This document shows positions 50,303-59,233 of a DNA stretch of 64,000 bases, piece after piece. Where the stretch lies: the NCBI GenBank assembly GCA_963836605.1, contig CAWIKB010000009.1:124001-188000 (forward strand), written 5' to 3'. This stretch comes from Bog-473 sp963836605 (GTDB taxonomy: Bacteria; Actinomycetota; Acidimicrobiia; Acidimicrobiales; RAAP-2). Numbering within the stretch: position 1 is the stretch's first letter; each line of letters opens with the position of its first letter. Below the pieces are notes generated by a model. It saw only the letters and a list, made by a program, of their open reading frames with translations. It did no database searches and was not told where the DNA came from. Made by a program: the position numbers and the translations under genes.

Positions 50303-51550
50303 TCAGCCGGCGAAGTCCCAACTGCCGCCCTTCTCGTAGTGACGGAGCACGTTCTTGGCGATGAGGATGCGGTGCACCTCGTCGGGCCCGTCGGCGATGC
50401 GCAGGGTGCGGGCGCCCAGGTACATCGCGGCCAGCGGCAGGTCCCCGGAGACGCCGGCCGCGCCCCAGACCTGAATGGCCCGATCGACCACCCGGGCGTA
50501 GGCCGCGGGAACGAAGACCTTGATGGAGGAGATCTCCGTCCGGGCCTGTGGGTCACCCTGGTCGACCTTCTCGGCGGCATGGATGGTGAGCAGTCGGGCC
50601 GCCTGGATGTCGGTGTAGCTGTCAGCCACGAATCCCTGCATGAATTGCTTGTCCTTCAAGAGGCCCCCGTGGACCTCTCGCGTCAGGAGGCGCTCGACCA
50701 TGAGGTCGAAAGCCCGCCACATCTGGCCCACCGAATTCATGCAGTGGAAGATGCGTCCGGCCCCCAGGCGGTCCTGGGCGGCGCGGTGCCCGTCGCCCAC
50801 CTGGCCCAGCACGTTCTCGGCGGGGACCCGGACGTCGGTGTAGCGGACCTCGCAGTGATCCGAGGAGCTGGCGCCCCAGATCCCGATGCCGCGCTCGATG
50901 GTGACCCCGGGCGTCGACGTGGGGACGATGATCTGCATCATCCGGCCGGGGCGCTCATCCTCGACCTCACCGGCCCGGCACATGACGATGAAGAAGTCGG
51001 CCTCCAACCCGTTGGACGTGAACCACTTGTGCCCGTTGATGACCCAGTCGTCGCCCTCTCGCACGGCGGTGGTCCGGATGGAGCGTGGGTCCGAGCCGGC
51101 GTTCTCGGGCTCGGTCATGGAGAAGCCCGACTGCATGGTTCCCTCGACCATCGGCAGAAGCCACTTCTGCTTCTGCTCCTCTGTGCCGTACTTGACCAGG
51201 ATGGACTGGTTGCCCGAGTTGGGCGCCACCACGCCGAAGAGGGAGGCGGCGCCGACGGCGTAGGCCAGGATCTCGTTCATGTAGGCATGGGCCAGGAAGT
51301 CCAGGCCCATACCGCCGTACTCGGCTGGCAGGTGGGGGGCCCAGAGTCCCTCGGCCTTGACCTTCTCCTTCACCTCGTCCCGCAGCTCCTTGGACTCGGC
51401 CCGCTCCTCTGCGCTGGCGTTGTCCCGGCGCCCCCGCCACAGCACCCCTTCATTGGGCAGGATCTTCTCGTTGACGATCCGGGCCGTGCGCATCCGGATG
51501 TCGTTGATGTGTTCGCTCAGGCCGGCGGTGGGCGTGACGGTGATGGGCAT
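50303..51550 (-). CDS. Acyl-CoA dehydrogenase
   Basis: 415 residues. FSMTEPENAGSDPRSI is the FAD-binding signature, DWVINGHKWFTSNG follows, and the C-terminal helical domain contains the catalytic-region IQVWGAAGVSGDLPLA and RIADGPDEVH; the Glu base cannot be placed with certainty. Such flavoproteins make the 2,3-double bond in acyl-CoA and pass electrons to ETF. It heads a minus-strand pair with the dienoyl-CoA-reductase-like SDR. The start ATG 51550 lacks a strong ribosome binding site. Confidence 0.9.
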   Translation of the reverse strand: MPITVTPTAGLSEHINDIRMRTARIVNEKILPNEGVLWRGRRDNASAEERAESKELRDEVKEKVKAEGLWAPHLPAEYGGMGLDFLAHAYMNEILAYAVGAASLFGVVAPNSGNQSILVKYGTEEQKQKWLLPMVEGTMQSGFSMTEPENAGSDPRSIRTTAVREGDDWVINGHKWFTSNGLEADFFIVMCRAGEVEDERPGRMMQIIVPTSTPGVTIERGIGIWGASSSDHCEVRYTDVRVPAENVLGQVGDGHRAAQDRLGAGRIFHCMNSVGQMWRAFDLMVERLLTREVHGGLLKDKQFMQGFVADSYTDIQAARLLTIHAAEKVDQGDPQARTEISSIKVFVPAAYARVVDRAIQVWGAAGVSGDLPLAAMYLGARTLRIADGPDEVHRILIAKNVLRHYEKGGSWDFAG

Positions 51551-51592
51551 CGTAGGGTCCTCGACAGTCTTGGTCCTCGGGTGAGGCAGAGC

Positions 51593-52915
51593 CTACGCAG
51601 ACTCGACTCCGTACTCCTCCCCACCCGCGTCCCAGCGCCCGGTCAGCGCCCGCTCGTAGCGCCCCCGCCCGACGAAGCTCACCACCCACCGGGCCAGCGC
51701 CCCGAAGCGGTTCTTGAAGCCGGTCAGGAAGGTGACGTGGACCACCAGCCAGAGCAGCCAGCCGATGAAACCGCCGATGCGGAGTGGACCGATCTTGGCC
51801 ACGGCTCGGAAGCGGGAGATGGCGGCCAGCGTGCCCAGGTCGCGGTAGTGAAACGGGCGCATGACGTCGTTCCCCCGGAGTCGCCGGCCAATGGTATGCG
51901 CGGCATGGGTGCCGGACTGCATGGCCACCTCGGCCACCCCGGGCAGGTCGTCCAATGCCATCAGGTCGCCCACCACGAAGATCTCGGGATATCCGGGCAC
52001 GGAGCAGTCGGGGCTGACCTGCACCTTCCCACTGCGGTCCAGCGGAGCGCGCGTCACCGCGGCCAGTCGGGCCCCCAAGGGCGAGGCGCGGGTGCCGGCA
52101 GCCCAGATCTTGGTCACGGCAGGGATCTTCTCGATCGATCCGTCGGACTGGGTGATCAGGACACAGGTCGCATCCATGCCGGTGACCATGGCGTTGAGGT
52201 GGACCTCGATGCCCATGCGGGTCAGGTCCCGGGCAGTGCGCTGGGACAGGCGCCGACCCATCGAACCCACCAGCGCGTCGGTTCCCTCGACCAGCACCAC
52301 CCTGGTCCGGGCCGGGTCGATGCGCCGGTAGTTGCGCCGCAGGGCGCGGCGGGCCAACTCCTTGAGCTGACCCGCCATCTCAACCCCGGTCGGACCTCCT
52401 CCCACCACGACAAAGGTCATGAGGGCCAGTCGCTCCGCCTCATCGTCGGCGGCCTCGGCCCGCTCGAAGGCACCGAAGATCTGCCCCCGCAGGTACATGG
52501 CGTCGTCGAGCGACTTCATGCCACAGGCCGCCCTCTGGAATTCGTCATGACCGAAATACGACGTCACGGCGCCCGTGGCCACAATCAGGCTGTCGTAGCC
52601 AATGGTGACCCGGTGGTCCAGCTCGGTCACGTCGATCTGCCGGTTCTCGGGATCGAAGGCTTCGACCTCTCCCAGCACGATCCGCATGGAGTGGTAGTTG
52701 CGGAACACGTCGCGTATCGCCGGCGCGATCTGGCCCTCCGAGAGGATCCCGGTGGCCACCTGGTAGAGGAGCGGTTGGAAGAGGTGGTGGTTGGTGCGAT
52801 CGATCAGGGTGACGCGCACCGGGACCCGCCGTAGCGCCTTGGCCGCGAAGAGCCCGCCGAAACCCGCCCCGATGATCACCACATGGTGCCGCTGATCGGG
52901 CTGCCCGCCGATCAC
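51593..52915 (-). CDS. ndh: Type II NADH dehydrogenase (NDH-2)
   Basis: 440 residues. Two Rossmann folds are seen: VVIIGAGFGGLFAAKAL (FAD) at the start and TFVVVGGGPTGVEMAG (NADH). FQPLLYQVATG and FVVGDLMALDD are the FAD-contact motifs of this family, and the C-terminus has a hydrophobic segment (GGFIGWLLWLVVHVTFLTGF) that attaches it to the inner membrane. NDH-2 passes electrons from NADH to quinone without proton pumping. The GTG start overlaps the Nudix stop by four bases. Confidence 0.93.
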   Translation of the reverse strand: MIGGQPDQRHHVVIIGAGFGGLFAAKALRRVPVRVTLIDRTNHHLFQPLLYQVATGILSEGQIAPAIRDVFRNYHSMRIVLGEVEAFDPENRQIDVTELDHRVTIGYDSLIVATGAVTSYFGHDEFQRAACGMKSLDDAMYLRGQIFGAFERAEAADDEAERLALMTFVVVGGGPTGVEMAGQLKELARRALRRNYRRIDPARTRVVLVEGTDALVGSMGRRLSQRTARDLTRMGIEVHLNAMVTGMDATCVLITQSDGSIEKIPAVTKIWAAGTRASPLGARLAAVTRAPLDRSGKVQVSPDCSVPGYPEIFVVGDLMALDDLPGVAEVAMQSGTHAAHTIGRRLRGNDVMRPFHYRDLGTLAAISRFRAVAKIGPLRIGGFIGWLLWLVVHVTFLTGFKNRFGALARWVVSFVGRGRYERALTGRWDAGGEEYGVESA

Positions 52916-53325
52916 ACGAACTCCTCGACGACCTCTTCTACGTAGCGCGCCAAGGGGAGGGCGGCGAGCTCCTCCTTGGCGAACCACCCGGCCTCGTCGG
53001 TGGTCCCGTTCTGCTCGGCCCGCAGGACCCCGCTCCATGTGGCCACCCGGTAGATCACCCGCACGGTGTGCAGGTTGGTGCCGTCGGGAAGCTCACGGGC
53101 GTCGGACAGGACGGTGAGGAGGGGGCCCAACTCGACGGTCAGCCCGGTCTCCTCCTTGATCTCGCGGTGCAGCGCCTCCGACGGGCTCTCCCCGTGCAAG
53201 AGGCCGCCCCCGGGCAGGAACCAACGGCCGCGCAGGCTCAAGGAAGGTGCGGCCCGCGCCAACAGGAGCCGTCCCTCCCGGTCGATGCACACGCCGTAGG
53301 CGGCGACCCGCTGTCGTTCTGCCAT
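52912..53325 (-). CDS. Nudix hydrolase
   Basis: 137 residues, a single Nudix domain with a perfect box at residues 40-62 (G-x5-E-x7-REIKEETGL). It hydrolyses nucleoside diphosphates linked to other groups; the absence of extra motifs leaves the substrate open. Translational coupling to ndh suggests NADH or a related dinucleotide (inference). The start ATG 53325 is followed by the family's usual short first strand. Confidence 0.92.
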   Translation of the reverse strand: MAERQRVAAYGVCIDREGRLLLARAAPSLSLRGRWFLPGGGLLHGESPSEALHREIKEETGLTVELGPLLTVLSDARELPDGTNLHTVRVIYRVATWSGVLRAEQNGTTDEAGWFAKEELAALPLARYVEEVVEEFV

Positions 53326-53423
53326 GCCTGCATGCTGGCGTCACCTACCCCAAACCGCAAGGTCCGGTGGCGGGTACCCTGACGCCAGGCCGGAGGCGGC
53401 CGCGGGCACAAAGGGGATGGGGC

Positions 53424-54164
53424 ATGGACACCGCACGCGAGCTGGAGGCCATTCGTCGGCTGAAGTATGCCTATTTCCGCACGCTCGACCTCAAGCAGTT
53501 CGACCAGTTGGGTGAGCTCCTGACGGTCGACGCGACCGCGGCCTACGAGGACGGCCGGACGACGCTCAACGGGCGATCGGCCATCGTGTCCTGGCTGTCG
53601 GAGGCCCTGGGCAGCCCCGGGATAGTGACCGAGCACCACGGGCACCACCCCGAGATCGACTTCACCTCGGACGTGTCGGCCACCGGGACCTGGTACCTGC
53701 AAGATCGCGTCATCGTGCCCTCGGCCGACATCGAGATCGGCGGCACGGCCTTCTACGCCGACCGCTATGCCAGGACGGACGAGGGGTGGCGCATCGCCCA
53801 CACCGGGTACATGCGAGTGTTCGAGGAGCACCGCACACACTCCACCCTGGCTCTGCACTCCTTCAGCTCGCGCTTCCCCCCCGGGCCTGACCGATCGGCT
53901 GGCTCGGACGAGAGCGGTGCCTACGGTCGCTCGGCCGGGCTGAAGGTGAAGCCGGGGTCGAGCAGCGTGGTGGGTTCCAACGCCTTCTCGATGGCGGCCA
54001 CGAAGTCGGGCTCGAGCTCTATGTCCAATGCCTTGACGTTCTCGGCGATCTGCTCGGGACGGCTGGCCCCGACGATGGCACTGCTCACGTTCTCGTTGCG
54101 CAGCACCCAGGCCAGGGCCACCGCGGCCGGGGTGTGGCCGGCCTGGCGGCAGAGCTCCGCGTAG
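53424..54164 (+). CDS. SnoaL/NTF2-like protein, C-terminus probably misframed
   Basis: RBS AAAGGGGATGG precedes ATG 53424. The first ~155 residues are an NTF2-like cone fold (ELEAIRRLKYAYFRTLD, ELLTVDATAAYEDG, WRIAHTGYMRVFEE), which in related proteins forms a ligand pocket or acts as dehydratase. After C7 at 53876-53882 the frame runs on for 90 residues antisense to the aldo-keto reductase gene. If the run were C8, a stop would come at 53888-53890, giving a normal length and a clean 30-base gap between convergent genes. I think a base is missing here. Confidence 0.8.
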   Translation: MDTARELEAIRRLKYAYFRTLDLKQFDQLGELLTVDATAAYEDGRTTLNGRSAIVSWLSEALGSPGIVTEHHGHHPEIDFTSDVSATGTWYLQDRVIVPSADIEIGGTAFYADRYARTDEGWRIAHTGYMRVFEEHRTHSTLALHSFSSRFPPGPDRSAGSDESGAYGRSAGLKVKPGSSSVVGSNAFSMAATKSGSSSMSNALTFSAICSGRLAPTMALLTFSLRSTQARATAAGVWPAWRQSSA

Positions 54165-54916
54165 TCCTGCACCGGCTCGAGCACCTCGTCGCGCAGCAGC
54201 CAGTTCATCTCCTCGCCCTCGGGGCCCGTGGCACGCGTCCCGTCGGGCGGGCCCTCCCCGGGTCGGTACTTGCCGGTCAGCACGCCCTGGGCCAGCGGCG
54301 ACCAGACGATCTGGCTCACGCCCTCCTTCTCCGAGAGGGGCACCACCTCGGCCTCGATCACCCGCCAGATCAACGAGTACTGGGGCTGGTTGGAGATGAT
54401 GCGGTCGAAGCCCATTTCGTCGGCCAGGTGCAGCGCGTCGGCGATCTGCTCGGCCGTCCACTCCGAGACCCCGATGTAGTGCACCTTGCCCTGGCGCACC
54501 AGGTCGTCGAAGGCCCGCAGGGTCTCTTCCAGCGGGGTGGCGTAGTCGTAGCGATGGGCCTGGAGGAGATCGACGTGGTCGGTCTGGAGCCGCTCCAGCG
54601 AGCCGTGCAGCGATTCGACGATGTGCTTGCGCGACAACCCCCGGTTGTTCGGGTTCTCGCCGGTGGGCCAGTAGACCTTGGTGAAGATCTCGATGGAGTC
54701 GCGGCGCACGCCTTTGAGGGCCCGCCCGAGTACCGACTCGGCCTGACCCATGGCGTAGACGTCGGCCGTGTCGAAGGTGGTGATGCCCGCGTCGAGCGAG
54801 GCCTTCACGCAGGCCAGGGCCGCTTCCTCTTCCACCTGGCTGCCATGGGTGATCCAGTTGCCGTACGACAACGACGAGACGAGCATGCCTGATTTCCCGA
54901 GATGGCGAAAGTCCAT
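53921..54916 (-). CDS. Aldo/keto reductase, voltage-gated K+ channel beta-like class
   Basis: 331 residues, complete TIM barrel. ITTFDTADVYAMGQAE carries the catalytic Asp/Tyr, KVYWPTGENPNNRGLSR the Lys, and LLQAHRYD the His; SAIVGASRPEQIAENV is the NADP-binding end. Reduces an aldehyde or ketone with NADPH. TAGGGT seven bases before the ATG suggests a leaderless mRNA; the longer open frame overlaps the divergent ArfB-like gene. Confidence 0.9.
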   Translation of the reverse strand: MDFRHLGKSGMLVSSLSYGNWITHGSQVEEEAALACVKASLDAGITTFDTADVYAMGQAESVLGRALKGVRRDSIEIFTKVYWPTGENPNNRGLSRKHIVESLHGSLERLQTDHVDLLQAHRYDYATPLEETLRAFDDLVRQGKVHYIGVSEWTAEQIADALHLADEMGFDRIISNQPQYSLIWRVIEAEVVPLSEKEGVSQIVWSPLAQGVLTGKYRPGEGPPDGTRATGPEGEEMNWLLRDEVLEPVQDYAELCRQAGHTPAAVALAWVLRNENVSSAIVGASRPEQIAENVKALDIELEPDFVAAIEKALEPTTLLDPGFTFSPAERP

Positions 54917-54955
54917 GCGGGGGACCCTACCCGGTCGTCTTAGGCTCGGTCCTTG

Positions 54956-55426
54956 GTGGCCGACCAATCCGATCCCCCCGACGCGCCTGATGGCGATCAG
55001 GCCCCGAGCCCGGGCGCGACGCTGCGCGTCCACGCCTCGCTCTCCATCCCCATGAGCGAGATCTCCTGGCGCGCCACCACCTCGGGCGGCCCGGGTGGGC
55101 AGCACGCCAACCGGACGCTGAGCCGGGTGGAGGTGCAGTTCGAGGTGGCCCACTCCCCGTCATTGGGCCCCCGCCAGCGCGCCCGCCTGCTCACCCGCTA
55201 CGGCCCCGTGGTGCGCGCCTCGGCCTCGGAGTCGCGCTCGCAGTCGCGCAACCGCCAGGTCGCGCTCGACCGCCTGGGCGAGAAATTGGCCCAAGGCCTG
55301 CGGGTGGACCCCACCCGGCGTCCGACCCGGCCCACCAGGGGATCGCAGGTCCGGCGCGTCGAAGCCAAGCGGCGCCGGTCCGAGACCAAGAAAGGGCGCC
55401 GCGCCCCGACCGAGCACGACGACTGA
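54956..55426 (+). CDS. arfB: ArfB/ICT1-like peptidyl-tRNA hydrolase
   Basis: 156 residues. The GGQ motif is at residues 47-49 (SGGPGGQHANRT) and the basic C-terminal tail (EAKRRRSETKKGRR) is the ribosome mRNA-channel anchor of ArfB/YaeJ, which frees peptides from stalled ribosomes. TAGGCT lies six bases before TTG 54953 and nine before GTG 54956, so the mRNA is probably leaderless; I use GTG. Its stop lies in a 16-bp tandem duplication. Confidence 0.88.
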   Translation: MADQSDPPDAPDGDQAPSPGATLRVHASLSIPMSEISWRATTSGGPGGQHANRTLSRVEVQFEVAHSPSLGPRQRARLLTRYGPVVRASASESRSQSRNRQVALDRLGEKLAQGLRVDPTRRPTRPTRGSQVRRVEAKRRRSETKKGRRAPTEHDD

Positions 55427-55443
55427 CGAGCACGACGACTGAC
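55412..55443 (+). repeat. 16-bp tandem duplication over the arfB stop codon
   Basis: GAGCACGACGACTGAC is repeated exactly, head to tail. The TGA of copy 1 is the gene's stop codon. Confidence 0.92.
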
Positions 55444-55523
55444 ACGATGCAAACTCACGCCGCCGGCTGATGTTCCGCGGCGCGGCCCGGCCCGGCTGGG
55501 CCGGCTCTTCTGGACAACGCCGA

Positions 55524-56453
55524 TCAGGCCGGCAGCCCGAGCGGGGCCAGGGCAGCGGCCAGCCCCGAGTCGAGCACCGCGAACAGTTCGGCGTCTTCGT
55601 CCGCCCCCGGTCCCCGCAGGGCGGTGAGGGCGGCATAGCCCTCTGCCACCAGGGCCGCGTCCTCGCTCGGTTCGGCCAGGCCGACTTCGCCCGCGCGGGG
55701 AAGGGGGATCCCACCGTGAGGACGATCTCACCGCGCTCGGCAGCCCCGCCCTCCATGACGGCCTGGGCGCCTTCGGCGGCCGCCGGTCCCTCCATCTCGG
55801 TCCGGTTGGGCGCGTCCCACTCGCCGGCGCCGCGGGCCGCCTTGATGAGGCCGGCGCCGCTGACCCGGGCCCAACGCACGCCGCGGATCTCGTGCAGGGG
55901 CAGGGCCGGGACGTTGAGGTTGAGCACGGTCCGCGCCGGCGCCCCGGCCAGCACGGGGATGAGGGACACCGCCAGGTCGGCGGCCGACTCCCAGGGGTGA
56001 TCGGGGGTCACCCCGGCGCCGAGCGAGACGGCCAGCGCGCTCGATGCCCAACTGCGACGCCGTCAGCGCCGCCCCCACCGTCCCGGAGTGCAGTACCGAA
56101 CGCCCCACATTGACGCCGTGGTTGATGCCCGAGAGCACCAGGTCGGGCTTGGGGCCCACGGCGCCCAGGGCACCGGCGATGACCGAGAGGGCGGGAGAGG
56201 CATCGAGCCCGTAGGCCTCGACCCCCTCGGCCCCCTCCACCGTCGCCCGCACGTAGGGGATGGCGGTGCGGTCTTCGACCGATCCCACCGCCGCGCCGGC
56301 TCCGCTGTAGTTGGAGCTGGGGGCGACGACGACGATCTCGTGGGTGGCCCCGCCGCCGGTGGCCACGGTGTCGACCCAGCCCACCAGCGCCCTGGTCAGG
56401 GCGGCGAGACCGGGCGCGCCCACCCCGTCGTCGTTGGTCACCAGCACCCTCAC
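55524..56453 (-). CDS. surE: 5'/3'-nucleotidase SurE, two frameshifts
   Basis: Starts GTG 56453 with AGGG upstream. VLVTNDDGVGAPGL, PSSNYSGAG and LSGINHGVNVGRSVLHSGTVGAA are SurE motifs with the metal-binding DD and the Ser loop. Frame then changes by one base near 56040 (ISALAVSLGAG is restored if one base is skipped) and again near 55705 at a run of five G on the plus strand (a sixth restores PLPRAGEVGLAEP), ending at TGA 55524. The joined protein is of normal length (about 310), so errors in the sequence are more likely than true loss. Confidence 0.85.
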
Positions 56454-56604
56454 AGGCCCTGAACCTACCGTCCCCGCCGGCCCGCAGCGGTCCACCCCGG
56501 CCCTCCGTCACTCGCCGTTGGGGGCCCGATTACCGGCTCGTCACCCAAGCGTCCCAGGAGCCACCCCCACCGCGAGCGCTGCGTCTGCTTCAATTCACTG
56601 CGCC

Positions 56605-57546
56605 ATGCCCTCCTCGCCTCAGATCTCCGTCGCCTCACCGACCGGGCAGCAGTGGCGCATCGGTCACGGCGACCAGGACGCGGTGATCTGCGAGGTGGGG
56701 GCCACCTTGCGCTCCTACCGCGTCGGCTCCAACCCGGTCCTCGACGGCTTCGGGTCCTCGGAGTGGTCGCAGAGCGGACGCGGCCAGGTACTGGCTCCCT
56801 GGCCCAACCGGTTGGCCGACGGCCGCTACACGTTCAACGGCACCCAGGGCCAGGCTGCCCTGAACGAGCCGGAACGTCACAACGCCATTCACGGGCTGGT
56901 CCGCTGGCTCCCCTGGACACTCCAGTCCCGGCACCAGAACCAGCTGTCGCTGCGCCTGCAGCTCCACCCGTCACCGGGCTATCCGTTCTCGCTCCTGCTC
57001 GAGTTGAGCTACCGCGTCGGGCGCGACGGCCTGGTCGTGACCACCTCCGCCCAGAGTCTCCAGGACAGCCCCGTCCCGTTCGGCCTCGGGTTTCACCCGT
57101 ACCTGACCGCCGGCCCCCAAACCGTCGACGGCGCCATCCTCCAGCTGCCGGCCCACCAGACCCTCGACCAGGACGAGCGCGGGCTGCCCACGGGGGCACT
57201 GTCGCCGGTGGCCGGCACCGAGCGGGACTTCACCACCTCGCGCTACATCGGCCCGACCGTTCTCGATACGGCGTTCACCGACCTGGACCGCGGCGCCGAC
57301 GGGCGGGCCTGGGTCACCCTCGACGTGCCCGGAGCAGCCAGCGGTGCCGCGCTCTGGTGCGACCCCGGGTTCGGGTATCTCATGGTGTACACCGGGGACA
57401 CCCTGAGCGAGATCCCGCGCCGGCGCCGGGCCGTCGCCGTCGAGCCCATGACCTGCCCGCCCAACGCCTTCCGGACGGGCGCGGACCTGCTGGCGCTCGA
57501 GCCCGGGCAGGAATGGTCGGCCAGCTGGGGCCTGGTGCCGCGGTGA
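56605..57546 (+). CDS. Aldose 1-epimerase
   Basis: 313 residues. VLAPWPNRLADGRY, NAIHGLVRW (His) and the later PFGLGFHPYL (His) plus the terminal VAVEPMTCPPNAF (Glu base) are the galactose mutarotase signatures. Interconverts alpha and beta aldoses, feeding sugar metabolism. ATG 56605 is the best start though no ribosome binding site or clear -10 box is seen. It overlaps the following SDR start by four bases. Confidence 0.92.
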   Translation: MPSSPQISVASPTGQQWRIGHGDQDAVICEVGATLRSYRVGSNPVLDGFGSSEWSQSGRGQVLAPWPNRLADGRYTFNGTQGQAALNEPERHNAIHGLVRWLPWTLQSRHQNQLSLRLQLHPSPGYPFSLLLELSYRVGRDGLVVTTSAQSLQDSPVPFGLGFHPYLTAGPQTVDGAILQLPAHQTLDQDERGLPTGALSPVAGTERDFTTSRYIGPTVLDTAFTDLDRGADGRAWVTLDVPGAASGAALWCDPGFGYLMVYTGDTLSEIPRRRRAVAVEPMTCPPNAFRTGADLLALEPGQEWSASWGLVPR

Positions 57547-58268
57547 ACGGGCATGTCGTGCTGGTCACCGGGTCCTCGAGCGGGATCGGGGCCGCCGTGG
57601 CCCGCGCCTTCGCCGACCAGGGTGCCGGCGTGGTCATCAATTCGTCGCGCTCGGCCGCGGCGGGCGAGGCGGTCGCCGCGGCCCTCCCCGACGCCTGCTA
57701 CGTCCAGGGCGACATCACCGACCCCGAGGCCGCCCGGGTCATGGTCGCGGCCGCCCTGGAGCGCTGGGGCCGTCTCGACACCCTCGTCAACAATGCGGGG
57801 ACCACCGCCGTGATTCCCCACCACGACCTGGAGGCGGCCACCGTCGACGTGTGGCGCCGCATCTTCGAGGTCAATGTCTTCGGCACCTGGACCATGACGC
57901 TGGCGGCCCTGCCGGCGCTGCGCGAGGCCACCGGCTCGGTGGTCAACGTGGCGTCGTTGGCCGGCGTCCGTCCCACCGGCTCCTCCATTCCCTACGCCGC
58001 CAGCAAGGCCGCGCTGAACCACATGACCGTCCTGTTGGCCAAGGTGGTCGGCCCTGCGGTACGGGTCAACGCAGTGGCGCCCGGCCTCATCGACACGCCC
58101 TGGACGGCCGACTGGGATGCCCTGCACGAGGCGGTGGCCCAGGTGGCTCCCCTCAAGCGCGTGGGCCAGCCCGAAGACGTGGCCGAGGTGGTCCTGGCGC
58201 TGGCCCGCTCGTCCTATGTGACCGGTCAGATCGTCGGGGTCGACGGCGGCATGTCGATCGCCCTCTGA
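57543..58268 (+). CDS. Short-chain dehydrogenase/reductase
   Basis: 241 residues; TGSSSGIG, NNAGTTAV, NVASLAG and YAASK give a classical SDR with complete Ser-Tyr-Lys set, and IVGVDGGMSI is the family's C-terminus. Coupled to the epimerase gene by a GTGA overlap, so a sugar substrate is possible. Its end overlaps the convergent MpaB-like gene by 43 bases. Confidence 0.88.
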   Translation: MNGHVVLVTGSSSGIGAAVARAFADQGAGVVINSSRSAAAGEAVAAALPDACYVQGDITDPEAARVMVAAALERWGRLDTLVNNAGTTAVIPHHDLEAATVDVWRRIFEVNVFGTWTMTLAALPALREATGSVVNVASLAGVRPTGSSIPYAASKAALNHMTVLLAKVVGPAVRVNAVAPGLIDTPWTADWDALHEAVAQVAPLKRVGQPEDVAEVVLALARSSYVTGQIVGVDGGMSIAL

Positions 58269-59194
58269 CCACTGCCCGTCACCCAGCGCAGCCCGGCCGA
58301 GACGACCCGGGTCACCGGGATCACCGTCACCGTGTCGATCAGGAGATCGAGCGAGGCCGGGGCCGACAGCCCCAGCTCGCGTCGGGCCCACCGGGGCAAG
58401 ATACCGATGGCCGCCGCCAACAGGACGGTGTAGACGGCGCGTTCCTCGGGTCGCGTGGCCACACCGCGCCGCAGCCAGTCCCGGGCCTGGCGGGCCTGGG
58501 GGCCGGCGTAGAGCTCGGGGCGGATCCGGCCGAAATAGCTCTCGACCTCGTCCATCGACCGCGGCACCCACGCCGCCCCGAGGGCCAGGGCCACCGGGGC
58601 CACGTCCGCGTAGTACTGATCGCAACGGGCGGTGGTGAGAGGGCGGGGCCCGAAGCGGCGGGCCGATTCCAAGAAGCTGGACATCTCGGCCACGTGGATG
58701 AACGTCACCAACTCGGGGTCGTCGGCCGAGTACGCCCGCCCATCGGGCGCCACCCCCTGCACCCGCCGGTGGACCCGCCTGACCTGCGCGACGGCCTTCT
58801 CTGCCGCGGCCACGGAGCCGAACGTGGTGGTGCCGACGAAGTCGGCCGTCCGGCGCAAGCGCCCCAACGGGTCGGTCTGATAGCTCGAGTGCTCGGCTAT
58901 TCCGGCCATGGCCAGCGGGTGCAACATCTGGAGCAACAGTGCGCTGAGCCCGCCGATGAGCATGGTGGGGAGATCGGCATGCACCAGACGGGCCACGCTG
59001 CCCGGAGTGAGGAAGGCCTCGTCGGGATCCATGGACGGTGGTGCCGGCACCGCCGTGATGCCGATCGCCGCGCGGAGGTCCTTGGTGAGGGTGGCCCGGG
59101 CCGGAGCGGTGAGGTCATCGACCAGTCGCAGGGGCGCCGCAGCCATGGCACTGCCGAGCGCGGTGGCCTGGTGGACCGGAGGGGGCAACGCCAT
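58226..59194 (-). CDS. MpaB/DUF2236 family oxygenase
   Basis: 322 residues. LLLQMLHPLAMAGIAEHSSYQTDPLGRLRRT is the core of DUF2236 (MpaB/rubber-oxygenase-like) proteins, with the His that binds haem b; VTFIHVAEMSSFLESARRFG supplies a second His. Members cleave or oxidise hydrophobic substrates in the presence of oxygen. The C-terminal 14 residues are antisense to the SDR end and may be read-through of a slightly misframed stop. Start ATG 59194 follows GGGG. Confidence 0.85.
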   Translation of the reverse strand: MALPPPVHQATALGSAMAAAPLRLVDDLTAPARATLTKDLRAAIGITAVPAPPSMDPDEAFLTPGSVARLVHADLPTMLIGGLSALLLQMLHPLAMAGIAEHSSYQTDPLGRLRRTADFVGTTTFGSVAAAEKAVAQVRRVHRRVQGVAPDGRAYSADDPELVTFIHVAEMSSFLESARRFGPRPLTTARCDQYYADVAPVALALGAAWVPRSMDEVESYFGRIRPELYAGPQARQARDWLRRGVATRPEERAVYTVLLAAAIGILPRWARRELGLSAPASLDLLIDTVTVIPVTRVVSAGLRWVTGSGQRAIDMPPSTPTI

Positions 59195-59233
59195 GGCCAG
59201 AGCTTGGCACGGGCGGCGTGGCAAAGTGCAGGC

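Noticed and set aside
50003..52834. Plus-strand open frame of 943 codons antisense to the acyl-CoA dehydrogenase, SDR and NDH-2 genes.
   Set aside because: It is the His/Gly/Asp-rich shadow of GC-rich minus-strand genes that have clear motifs and overlaps; no domain or ribosome binding site of its own.
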